Positions 12,286 through 22,873 of a stretch of DNA of 64,000 bases are shown in pieces. The notes beneath the pieces are model-generated. The model saw only the letters and a list, made by a program, of their open reading frames with translations, did no database searches and was not told the origin of the DNA. A program made the translations under genes and the position numbers. Origin of the DNA: Ecdyonurus torrentis (Eukaryota; Arthropoda; Insecta; Ephemeroptera; Heptageniidae); the NCBI GenBank assembly GCA_949318235.1, contig OX439128.1, positions 47,395,030 through 47,459,029 of the forward strand, read 5' to 3'. Position 1 is the first letter of the stretch, and the number at the start of each line of letters is the position of its first letter.

Positions 12286-13364
12286 TCCCAGATTAATCTT
12301 TATTACACGCTCTCACATTGTAAAATCGTGCTAAATATGATGTATGGACGTACGTATATACGTATATATAATACATAAAACCTGCATCTCTTGTATTTTC
12401 AATTCTTTTTTTCTTGTATGTAGTTATATAATACCTTTCAAATTAATCAGTGTAATAGTGATATCATAATTCATTTTAAATTTGAGATATTTCTAATATA
12501 ATGTTTCTATAATAAAACAATAATAATAATAATGTTGTTTATGATGTTTCTGTATTTTAATTTTCTCTATTTTAATATTTTTTGTTATGAAAAAAAGCTA
12601 TATAATTAATTAATGTCACTTTATATACAGATCAATGGGAGAAAAATCTTTTGGATATATATATATATCATATATTAAAATCAATAGTTCTTAATTAGGA
12701 GCAATAATAAATCAAAAGACAATATCTATATAATATTGTTACAAAATTTAGTTATAAGATTTTTTTTTTTAAATTGATTGATGTAGCAATATTAAGTGTA
12801 ATTGAGCACTTAAATAATATCTATTGTCACTGAACATTTTATAATGTAACATGATGCATATATGATAAGATTAAAAAAGAAAAAGAAAAGAAAAACACAA
12901 TAGAAAATTACTGATGAAAAACAATTGAAGGTTGGAATTATAATAATTAATATTTGTTATAATATAATTGATGGGTATTTTTTGTTCCATAATAATAATT
13001 CACACTTTTTTTTTTTTTTTTTTTTTTTTTACAACAGAAAATAATAATTTTTCATGTTATTAAGTACAAATTATTACACAAACTTTTGATTTCTATTATA
13101 AGATTTTCTAAACCATATGAAACAAAAAAACAAAAAAATATCACTCCACCCACATGATGTAACAGTTTCATTTTTATATTTTAAATATGATGCAATAACA
13201 AGATAAAAGGTGACAAGTGATGGGACAAGTTAAATCCTAAAAGCTGTCTTATATCATCTAAAAACTACTACTACTACTATACAACTATAATAAACTAAGA
13301 GGATTCCATATTATGTATGTGTGTCTTCTGCATAACATATTTAGAGAAAGTTTTTCATTTTTTT

Positions 13365-13406
<42 letters not shown>

Positions 13407-13483
13407 TCTAAGACTAGACTGATTTATACTTCTTGTCAACTATGTTAATGTATGAAAACGATTTGCGTGCAGTATTACTTATC

Positions 13484-13522
<39 letters not shown>

Positions 13523-14512
13523 TTAGATAAACAACATTATAAATGAGTTTTCTTTTGAAATATTATTGCCGACTTATGTATTTATTTTATCATACAGTGA
13601 CTCGGACTCTCATCTTCTTCTTCTTTTTTTTTTTTTCCTATATTTTTAAGGTAAAGGGTAAATAACCCTTAAAATATTCCATTTAAATACCAGAAAGAAG
13701 TTTTATAATCTTAAAGTTTGAGTGTTAAAAGTGTTCATTAGTTTGCTAAAAGATTTAGTTGTGTTTGTTTTTATAGAATTTGTCTAAACATAATGAATTA
13801 TTAAAAATAAAAAAATAATGGGATAAAAAAGTGAAAAATACATACTAATTAATAAATATGCTGACAAAAACAAAAGTTAGGTAATGGAATATATTATGAA
13901 AGGATTCTCACGAGAATTGGGATGTGGAGGCTAGACTTGGCAATTGTGACACACAATTACTGGCATGTTTTCTCAGTAAGACGTAACAACAATGCCTAAC
14001 TGCCTACAATAATAAAATACTACTTATTAATTAACATAATAACATAAAGTCGCGCGACTAACTCGTTTTTTTATTTCTCTTTTATTTCTGCTTTTTTTTT
14101 TAACTTAAAACTTCTTAGATTTCAACTAGAAAAATGGATTAATCAGTCAAGTGGCTAAAATAAGAAAACTAGCTGACTGTAAACAAATTTTAAGGAACCT
14201 GATAAAAAAATGTAAACCATCATGGATTTTTTTTTAATTGAAAAGGAATTTATTAAGTTTTGATAGTCTCTTTCGTGTTTCGTTTTTTTTTTTTTTTTTT
14301 TTATTTTTTTAATATTATTATTTTTTTTTAATATGACGCTTGATTATAATATAATTTCCTTAAAATTTAAAATATAATTTTTCAAGATTGCATATTTATT
14401 TATTGTGCTCAAAAAAAGAAAAAAAGAGTGAAATAATTATCGTGATAAGTGTTCGAAAAATATTAATTTTTTACTTCGAAATATTTTATATACATAAGCT
14501 TTCTTATAAAGG

Positions 14513-14575
<63 letters not shown>

Positions 14576-17562
14576 TTACAATTATACAATTGACATTCAT
14601 TCAATTGAGAAATTTTATTATTAATTCAATCAAATGCAAATAGAAAGTAGTTATAATATACATTTTTCTTTTATGATTTGTTAGCAACTAGATTTGTCCC
14701 TGTTTTGATTACAAAAGAGACGATTAAAATGTAAATTATAATTGTTAACTATATTATAAAAAAAAAAAAAAAAAAAAATTGCTATAGTATACAAATAAGT
14801 TTAATTGAATATATGAATGAATAAAAATAGTTGTGTTGCTTTGCTGTGCTAATCCTTTAAAAATAGGATCACATATCTTATAATAGTATTAGATTATGTT
14901 TATTATTCTGAAATCGCTTATGTAAAATTTTAAATCACAAATTAAAATCTTTCTTTATAATATTTATATAAATGTCAAGGCTGTCAAAAAAATCTCATTT
15001 TATTTTGTAACCACGCACATTCACATTCTCAAATATTGTTAAGCAAAGATTAATATTTTTGTAGGAAAGTATAAATAATAAGAAAGATAAAAGTATACGT
15101 ACTTACGAAAGTATAATCGCAATTGCTTAAAACAAATCAACAGAAAAAAAACACATTTAAAATCTGTTGTTTGTACAATCGTTATTTAAACTGCAGAATC
15201 ATAAAACTAATGATTCCTGTCAAAGTTTTGGATAAGAATGACCTTTTGAGTTGGTGGCCGGCACACGAAGTTTTATTATAATAAGGTATATAGGATCGTA
15301 TTATATTGCAGAAACAACGAAAATCAACACAGGTCAAAAGATCACACTTATGTCTTTCACAGCGTGACTTAAATAAAAAATATAATAAAAAAAAATGCAT
15401 TTTTCCGCTCATCATTTTGTATGTATTGTATGTAATACACTGTATTTATAGAGGGGTGAGTGTTGGGTAATATGTATACTTTTTTTATTGCATATTATAA
15501 TATATTATTACAGAGTAAGGCTGTTTATTTTTACAATCTTACATAAAGTGAGAGTAATGTTAAGTATATCCAAAGAATTTTTAAAGTAATCAAAAGTTAG
15601 TGTAAAGATTTATACTATTTATAGTAAAAAAAATGTATTGCAAAATACTTTGAGAGAATAATATATAAAATGGAATTTTTCTCACTTTAATGCAATGTTA
15701 TTATATATTTTGCTTCTATTACAACTATAATTATTTTTAACTTAAACCATTTGAATTCGTAGAATATTTATTTATATTTACAAGAAAGTTTTTTGAACAA
15801 GATTTTTTTTTTTTATGGACTTTACGCGTATAAATAGAGAGAACTTGTTTGCAATCTCCTTTGCTATATTGGGTGTGTTAATATTGTATTATTTCTCCAT
15901 GAAATGTAATAGTTTTACACATTTTTATTACACAGTTATGTAATAATGAAATTTGCGGTTTTTTGTTCTTTAAATTTTTATGCTTTATCTCATAAATATT
16001 TATTTCCCATACATTAAAAAAAAATGCAACGCCTTTATGTATTATTATTATAATATTTATTAAATAATAAAAATATTATTACATAAATACATATTACTTT
16101 ACATATAAATATTATTCATATTCATTTCTAGGTCCATATATTTATTAATTATTGTTTAAATAAAATTATAGTGAGTTAAAGGAGTCCATTTTGCACTACT
16201 GAAATTAATTAATGATTAATATAAATTAGACACAATTTGTTAAATTCTTTGTTGGAAATGAACAAATTCTTTCAAAATTAACAGTTCTGCCCGATTATGC
16301 CTTAAAAGTTAACTCTTTCTTAATCTAAGGTTTCTACATCATATTTTCTGAGCACGATACATCATAATTCGTGTAATTTTGGTTCATTTATTTTTTCATG
16401 GTAAATTCCATTTTTAACCAGAAATAGGGGATCTAAAAATGTCTATAAATTGGCAAATACCACCTATTATGCTGCTACAAACCGATGTTTTTCGTATCAT
16501 ATTTTTAAGAAAAGTGAAAAAAAAATTTTTTTTTGTAAATTAATATCAAATTTAATAAATGTTACAAACTACTTTTTTTTAAAGTATTTATTGATATGTA
16601 GATGAAATGTGAAATTTAGTACTAAATTAATACATTCACATAATAATTATAAGATAGAGAACTTATGTTATTAAAGAAGAAAAAAAAAAGTAGTCAGGTA
16701 AGAACAAGTTAAATTTACATAAAAGTTGATGCCACTACTGTGTATAAACCACAGGGATCCTGTACCAAAATTACCAATCATTCAAATTCTACTTAAAGTA
16801 TTTTTGTATGTTATGTAGCAAGACAAGCATCAGAGCAATCAAATAAAAATTTACGAAAGTAACACCTTTTTTTTTATTTAAATGATTATATCTTTTAGTT
16901 TAAAAAAATATTAACTCCCAGAATTTTTTTTTTATTTTAAATAAGTTTATATGAGAATTTAGATTAAATATTATAACTGTAATAATTTTAATCCAACGTT
17001 TGAAGAATGTAATTAATGTTTATGTAATATAACAAAAGGGAAAAATTTATTGTTTCAAGAAAATATATATATAAGACTTTACAAATAAGATGATGTAAAC
17101 GTAATTAAAATTAAAATGTTCAAGAGAATTTTCTCACGCAGAAATTATTCTGTAATCTTTTTAAACTCACTTTTATTCTTACCTTTGTTTGCTACATTTT
17201 TTTTCTTTTTAAGTTACGTAAATGTTAATGCTTATAAAAATAATATATTAAAAAACATATGGTTTATAAAATATAATATTACTTTATGATAAATTTTAAT
17301 AAAGGATCACAATTTTGATATAATATTTTATTGTCCTCATTAGATTCTTACATAATCTTTTTTTTTTTTTTAAAGATATTATTACTGTATTTTTGTTTAC
17401 TATATAATAGTAATTTAAATTGCTGTATTGTATTATATTTATGTATCTCTTATTATTTATTAGTATTATTGCTTATATATACGTAGAAAACGATAGATTT
17501 GCCTTATGGGCTTTAATATTTTGTATGTAAAAAAATAGTCACGATATATATAAAATATAAAC

Positions 17563-17659
<97 letters not shown>

Positions 17660-19945
17660 TTTGTGATGTATATTAAAGTGATGTATAGTACAAGTACTTT
17701 GTTAGTAAAGATTTTGATCTTTTAAAAGAAAAAAAGAAAGAAAATTATTATCCCAAGTCATATAGCTTACAAAACCTATAATTATAATTGGATATTTATA
17801 CAATATGTACAGTAAAAAAAAAAGTGTTTAGGTCATAGTAAAAATGATTATTTAGAAACATGTTTTTGTTATGTGTAAAATTAATAAACTGCATCTATTA
17901 TAAACTGCACCAATATTTCAAATTATACACTTATTATTATTAGTTATGTGTGTGTGTTTTTTCTATAAAGGTTACGACCTATGACCTATTGGTCATTTAG
18001 CTTCCAATGTTTATAGATATCTAGACACTAATAAACAAATGAATAATGGTACATACATACTTTTGAAATGAAGGATTGTTTAAGTCAGTACTCAAACAAG
18101 TAAGAAACAACTTATCTATCATTTTTCATTCTCTTTCTCTCTATTATACATATTATAATATGTATAAAACAAAAATTATTATAATGTGATGCGCTATATC
18201 CATATATGAATATGATAAAATGTAGGTAGAATTATATAAAACTTTAGGTGTTAATGCAATAATGTCATTTTTGTTATATTACATTATCCTTGGCCTAAAA
18301 AAAAATCAATTCAAATTTTATATGTATTTTAAATTAGTTTAAATTAAGATGCCATATCAGTTTATATTGATCATCAATTTATGTGTGATGATTGTAGCTT
18401 CGGGCAAAAACGATCTAGAAGATTATTTCTCAAGTAATCTATTATATTTTACATCATATTTAAATTATAAATATACACTAATTTTATCCATAGATCCATC
18501 TTTTATTTTTAAAATGAAATAAATTTTTGAAAGAATAAGCTTTAGAAACTAAATTGTTATCTAAAATTACGAATTACTCAACGGTTTGGATTTGATATAA
18601 CATGTATTATATATTACATAAATTTAGGGGTGTATTTGACGACAAAAATATATAAATAAAAAAAATAATATATCAGCTGAATCATTCATTCTAGGGTCAG
18701 TTTCTAATATTGCAAGCAATAAATAAATTAAATAATAATTAAATATTAAATATAATTAAATAGCTTGTGATAATTTTAAACAAAGTAAAGAGCACTTCAC
18801 AAATATTTTAATTCTTAAACTATATTTATTTTTTTTTTTTTTATTTGATATTTACTGTATGTCTTACTAAGCCCCCGTATTCGAGAGGACCGTTGAGCAG
18901 TGACAGAAGGTAGCCAGGAAAGGCGCAAGCGCCCATGTTAAACCTGATCTACCCTTTCAGGGGTGAAAGGATGTAAAGGAAGAGGTAGAGTGTTGGTAGA
19001 AAGGATTGGAAGGTAGCGGCTGTGGCCTATATAGTTAGGAACTGCCCAGTCATTCGACAGGGTGGTGCATGCAGGAAACCACAGAAAACTGCATGCGTGG
19101 ACAGCCGACATCCAAGTATTACCTTGGATGCCTGGCCGACCTCTGCAACTCAGTAGCACACACACAAGTCAAGCCACACCGCGAACCAACATTCCACACC
19201 AAGCACAGGTGACTCTTCATGAAAAGTTCCTCTGCAGGTATCGAACGCTGGCCGACGGCATGGAAACCAAGCATGCTAACCACTGCGCCACAGGGCCGGT
19301 TCATATTATATTAATTTATATTTATATACTATTTAAATAGTTATTTTCTATTCCATTAGGGGTTGTATATAGATGGCTTGTATCTCAAAATCTAAAAGAA
19401 AACTTCAAAACTTTTTGATGCCATTTAAAAGTTAATAGAAACAGCTACCTACTGTATGATAAAATTTTCAGAACCCGTGATCATCACATAAGAGAGAAAA
19501 TAATTATTGAAATTAAGATGGGCTCTTATGGGACTGAAACTTCAAAAAAATCCTAATTTTAAATCTAGCATGGTGACCCCCCCCCCCCCCCCCCATTTAT
19601 TTTTTACATTTTTGAAGATACCATATCCTAATGTATCACTGTGCATAATTTCAGATTTTTCATTCTTTACAATTTTTTAGTCAAATCCCGCAGTACCTGA
19701 TTTCCCGTCTTAAGAAATAAAATAATTAATTGATGACGTAATAATGTAAAACTTACCCATTTATCATGTTTATAATCCAAATTATTATCCTCGGAAAGAT
19801 AATTAAAAAGACTACTAACTCTAGGGGGTGGTGAAGGGGGAGGATTGGTAACTCTAATTAAAGGTGGTAAAGGAGGACTCTCTGAAGGTCTAGGGGGTGA
19901 AACCCTTGAGTTATTTTGCCCTACACTATAAGCACCAGACACCAT
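5434..19945 (-). CDS. Corin-like type II transmembrane protein with Frizzled and two LDLa domains, no protease domain (9 coding exons)
   Basis: The nine exons are 19757-19945, 8774-8960, 8497-8631, 7242-7456, 6823-6937, 6123-6374, 5921-6037, 5724-5849 and 5434-5606, all with GT-AG introns. Together they make 1509 nt, 502 residues plus stop, with the phase correct at every junction. Residues 1-95 are cytoplasmic and proline-rich, ending in CCCRARR (possible palmitoylation; positive side in, hence type II). Residues 97-124 are a Leu/Ala transmembrane helix. A Ser/Thr/Pro stalk follows to about 280. A Frizzled domain (about 285-398) has all ten cysteines and [12 protein letters not shown]. LDLa repeats are at 405-440 (ends [10 protein letters not shown]) and 465-499 (ends [10 protein letters not shown]). 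The stop comes three residues later. Corin has this stem architecture but adds SRCR and trypsin domains, which are absent here. The protein is likely a cell-surface receptor-like or scaffold protein; its ligand is unknown. Confidence 0.85.
5724..5849 (-). CDS. Corin-like gene, coding exon 8 (LDLa repeat 1)
   Basis: One LDL-receptor class A repeat with six cysteines and the calcium-binding end [16 protein letters not shown]. The exon encodes exactly one module with phase 1 at both ends, typical of shuffled LDLa exons. Acceptor ATTTCAG, donor ACAC|GTAAGA. Confidence 0.9.
5921..6037 (-). CDS. Corin-like gene, coding exon 7 (end of Frizzled domain)
   Basis: It adds the last three Frizzled cysteines (SECGEF, FDCQRYP, TVCVDL). 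The FDCQRYPD motif matches the usual C-terminal end of Frizzled domains (xxCxxFP). Acceptor TGTTTCCCAG, donor CAAG|GTAAAA. Confidence 0.88.
6123..6374 (-). CDS. Corin-like gene, coding exon 6 (first part of Frizzled domain)
   Basis: It holds seven of the ten Frizzled cysteines: [20 protein letters not shown], then [29 protein letters not shown]. The LPYxLT motif is the Frizzled hallmark. Acceptor ATATTTGCAG, donor CAAG|GTAATT. Confidence 0.88.
6823..6937 (-). CDS. Corin-like gene, coding exon 5 (Ser/Thr stalk)
   Basis: Thirty-eight codons rich in Ser, Thr and Pro, likely O-glycosylated, ending SHNNTTE with a possible N-glycosylation site (NTT or NNT). Acceptor GTCCCTTAG, donor GAGA|GTCAGT. 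Confidence 0.78.
7242..7456 (-). CDS. Corin-like gene, coding exon 4 (stalk)
   Basis: It encodes [12 protein letters not shown], then a Ser run, an acidic EEEEPLF stretch and [14 protein letters not shown]. It ends NTGE in phase 0. Acceptor TTTTTACAG, donor GAG|GTATAT. No known domain. Confidence 0.82.
7758..7812 (+). repeat. (CT)n microsatellite
   Basis: About 55 bp of uninterrupted CT in an intron of the corin-like gene. It creates a spurious Ser-Leu open frame. Confidence 0.98.
8497..8631 (-). CDS. Corin-like gene, coding exon 3 (stalk)
   Basis: It encodes [20 protein letters not shown], then a proline block ([10 protein letters not shown]). Acceptor TATTAACAG, donor AAAG|GTTCGT. Both ends are phase 1. 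It is a low-complexity extracellular stalk with no recognised domain. Confidence 0.8.
8774..8960 (-). CDS. Corin-like gene, coding exon 2 (transmembrane segment)
   Basis: It begins in phase 0 ([10 protein letters not shown]), then [10 protein letters not shown], then a run of about 28 hydrophobic residues ([20 protein letters not shown] and on to IAYFLLL). The Arg-rich cytoplasmic flank sets the N-in topology. Acceptor TTATTTCCAG, donor CTTG|GTAATT. Confidence 0.85.
9557..9634 (+). repeat. (AT)n microsatellite
   Basis: About 78 bp of AT in intron 1 of the corin-like gene. Confidence 0.98.
10826..10869. repeat. Hairpin within a CACTATA-rich tract
   Basis: An 18-base stem (CATTCAATGCAAGGTTTA and its inverse, one mismatch) with an 8-base loop. 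It is embedded in about 200 bp (10720-10915) of degenerate tandem CACTATA repeats. It may be a MITE remnant or a satellite-like tract. Confidence 0.6.
12251..12282 (+). repeat. Poly-A run
   Basis: About 32 consecutive A within intron 1 of the corin-like gene. It is one of many A/T runs over 20 bases in the window; others include 148-177, about 13492-13519, about 43261-43285 and about 54730-54760. Confidence 0.9.
13368..13403 (+). repeat. (CT)n microsatellite
   Basis: About 36 bp of CT, followed some 90 bases later by a T28 run. Confidence 0.95.
14517..14573 (+). repeat. (AT)n microsatellite
   Basis: About 57 bp of AT. It creates a spurious Tyr-Ile open frame. Confidence 0.97.
17565..17656 (+). 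repeat. (AT)n microsatellite
   Basis: About 92 bp of AT in intron 1 of the corin-like gene. Confidence 0.97.
18866..19302 (-). mobile_element. tRNA-derived SINE
   Basis: On the - strand the element starts at 19302 with a tRNA-like head: GGCCCTGTGGCGCAGTGG contains a polymerase III A box (TGGCGCAGTGG), and a B-box-like GCGTTCGATACC follows about 35 bases later. A GC-rich body of about 350 bp comes next, including a CCTTTCACCCCTGAAAGG palindrome, and the element ends in an A-rich tail (the T run at 18832-18842 on +). It is much more GC-rich than the surrounding intron. No target duplication could be fixed because both flanks are AT-rich. It lies in the sense orientation of the host intron. Confidence 0.72.
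19577..19594 (+). repeat. Poly-C run
   Basis: Eighteen consecutive C in intron 1 of the corin-like gene, only about 160 bases from the exon 1 donor. Confidence 0.9.
19757..19945 (-). CDS. Corin-like gene, coding exon 1 (start codon, proline-rich cytoplasmic tail)
   Basis: It encodes 63 residues, starting [10 protein letters not shown], with runs such as PPLPPLI and NPPPSPPPR that could bind SH3 or WW domains. An in-frame TAG four codons upstream of the ATG supports this start. The donor ATGG|GTAAGT is strong, and the junction W|G with the next exon is phase 0. The exon is followed by the largest intron (8961-19756, 10.8 kb). Confidence 0.82.
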
Positions 19946-19974
19946 AACTGCACACTATCAAACTACAAGACAGA
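19946..19974 (-). other. 5' UTR part of coding exon 1, with upstream splice acceptor
   Basis: Just upstream of the ATG is ACGTTTTTCAG, a good acceptor placing the exon start at 19974. The 29 bases before the ATG contain an in-frame TAG. This implies at least one noncoding leader exon further up, at higher coordinates on the - strand. Confidence 0.6.
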
Positions 19975-22824
19975 CTGAAAAACGTAAGTAATTGTATTAT
20001 TGTATAAGTAATCTGTGGGAGACACTTTTTTTTTCGCATTGTGTTATGATTACCTAATGTAACTAACAGTCTGGCCAATCTCAACAACAAATAATACTCT
20101 CTCAAGAGAAATGTTATTCATTAAGGCTACTTCTACTTTACTATGGAAGGGAGGGGAGACGGGAGAAGTAAGAACATTATGATCTATAATTAAAATAAAA
20201 AAATATATATTATATCTGAGAAAAATTTATCAATTTTACAAGAAAGGTCAAATGTAAATTATTTTAGTACAATGAAAAATGTTAAATACTTGATAATAAA
20301 TAGATTATCATGTAAAACAATGAAATAACGAGATAAATGTTTTGTTGTTTGCATGTATTAAAATTATCATGACAACTAGAAAATCTTAATTTACCAATAT
20401 TATATATAGTCATGACTATGACCTATGAATTTGCAATGTTATTATATTGAAAATACCACATTTTATTGCAAAATATATTAAAAAGGTCATGATCTAAAAA
20501 AAAAAAAAAAAAAAAATGGAATTCAAATAAAGAAGAGTGTATATAAATTCATAATATTATTTATATATTTTTAAAGATATTATTTAAAGATTATAATTTT
20601 TGACACCTTTAAAATAATGATATGGTATATAAATTTACACTAAATAATATTTTATTATTATTTTTAGTATTGCCTAAAGGCATAAGAATAAAAATTCGTT
20701 TCAATCAATAACTGAGCTCAATTCAAATATCATTAATATAGGTATATTAGAGGATTATAATGCCTTAATTTAGTTTGTTCAAAGTAATTTAAAATTCACG
20801 AAAAAAAAATAATAACATGTTAAAATTATTAGTTTTTTTATATATATGTTTAAAATTATTATAGGTCAACTTTAAAGTTCATTGTTTTATCAGTATTATT
20901 GAAATCATTTATTAAAAAAAAGTTGTAACAAATAAAACAAAAAAAAACTGTGTATTAGAAACTGTTTGTAAATATAAAACTTTAATTTTTAAATATTCAA
21001 ATTACTTTCTCTCTGATAAAGGAAACATATCATAATATTAAAAACAACACAAAAAATAAAAAGTGCAAGTTTATAATTTAGTTTATTAAAACCAATAGAA
21101 ATCTAACTCATACATAATAATAGTAATAATATGTACATACATAATAACAATTATTATAATGATAATTACGTTATAATGTTAGTTATTACTATGTTTTATA
21201 TGGGCCATTTGTCCACTTTATAATGTTATGAGTACTATTGTCTTGTATGTTATTTTTACTCACAACATCGAAAACAAGGTACTTTCTCCCTCAAATTGTA
21301 ACTTACATTATTACCACATGTCCGGATGCATGCTGAGAAAAAAAAATGCATTTCATTGTTGTGGATTTTTTTTTTTTTTTTTTTTTAATGTGTGGGATTC
21401 TGGGTCTATGGGTTAAAATAATAACTCTAATAAGTACTTAAATTCAATGATAAACTTTATAGATAAAAATAGCATAAAATATGTAAACAATTTACTTTTC
21501 TTACATCTTATTTCTCTCTCTCTCTTTCTCTCTCTCTCTAACGAGAAGCTTACAGTAAAAATTTGATTTTAAACAAAGATAAGAATAAGCATCATGAATA
21601 TTCCATGCTAACATTTTATTTATCACGCCTTCTTTCTATGTATGCAGTACACGCAACAATTGTGAAAATAATATTAATATTTTGGATTACTTTTTTTTTT
21701 TTTTTTTTTTTTTTTTGTTATTGTGCCTATAGGATAAAGGAGATTGACCAGATTTTATTTCATTATTATTTTTATTTTTTAGATGTAAGACCGTTTTGAA
21801 TTATGTGGGTGACATTATCGTTATTTTAAATCTGAGTTACTGTGAGATACAAAGATAAATAATATCTTTTATGTCAAGTATATAATATAAGATTGTTTAT
21901 GAAAAGTTAAACTGTAACTTTTCAATTTCAAAAGTCATGTTTACTCTAGATTATTATACTATATACAATTTATTATTGATACATCGCAAGGAAAAAAGTT
22001 TGTAAAAGTGAATTAAAAATTTATTTAAGGACATTAATTAACTTTTTGCCTTGCCCTTTGCACTATTAAATATTTTTTGTTAAATTAATTAGGTGATTAT
22101 AAAAATAAGTACCAAGAGAGAGAGAGAGAGAGAGAGAAGGGCGGGCGGAGAATCTTAAAACACACAATGATGAATTTTTTTAAGTGTAATTAAATTGACT
22201 AATTAAGCATTCAAAACTAAATTTGAAAAAAAAAGAAAGAAATCAATTTTTAAAATCTTTTAAAAAAAAGTAAAATAATTTAAGTTATTTATAAAAATAA
22301 TAATTAAATTTAACCATGTACTAATATTTTAATAATTGAGGTTACGTATATAATGTGGCATGTTTTCAATTAATATACATATATAACAATAGAGGTAGAT
22401 TTATATATTTCAACACGTACGTAGTGTAGTGTTGTATAATTTAATATAATATAGACAAAAAAATTAGTAAACACACAATAAATATCTACGTTTATTTTAT
22501 TACGAAGATATTGATGTTAATCTTTAGACACGACTAGTGTTTTTTTATTTTTTTTTATTTTTATTTGTGTTACCTAAATCAAACATCAACACTTACATCA
22601 CTTTTTTTTCTGTAGGTCGCCAATTTTATTTACTTACAGGTTTGATTGATTTTTCAAGTTTAATTTTCAACATCTTCACCTACTATATAAATTAAAAGTG
22701 TGTGGGTTTAAGTTAGTTTTCGAAATTAATTTATTAATTTTTTAACGTTAATTTATTAATTCTCAAATATTTTGTCACTTAATTTATTGAACTTAATATA
22801 TATATACTAATATATATATTAATA

Positions 22825-22826
<2 letters not shown>

Positions 22827-22871
<45 letters not shown>
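22827..22871 (+). repeat. (AT)n microsatellite
   Basis: About 45 bp of AT, preceded by shorter interrupted AT tracts from 22795. Confidence 0.95.

Positions 22872-22873
<2 letters not shown>

Larger units (their letters stand above)
8961..19756 (-). other. Large first intron of the corin-like gene
   Basis: Bounded by GTAAGT (19751-19756) and TTTCCAG (8961-8967). It is AT-rich and filled with microsatellites, a hairpin at 10826-10869 and a tRNA-derived SINE at 18866-19302. Open frames inside it are short and AT-driven. A GC-richer patch at about 10120-10210 and another at about 11630-11960 have no recognised function. Confidence 0.75.
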
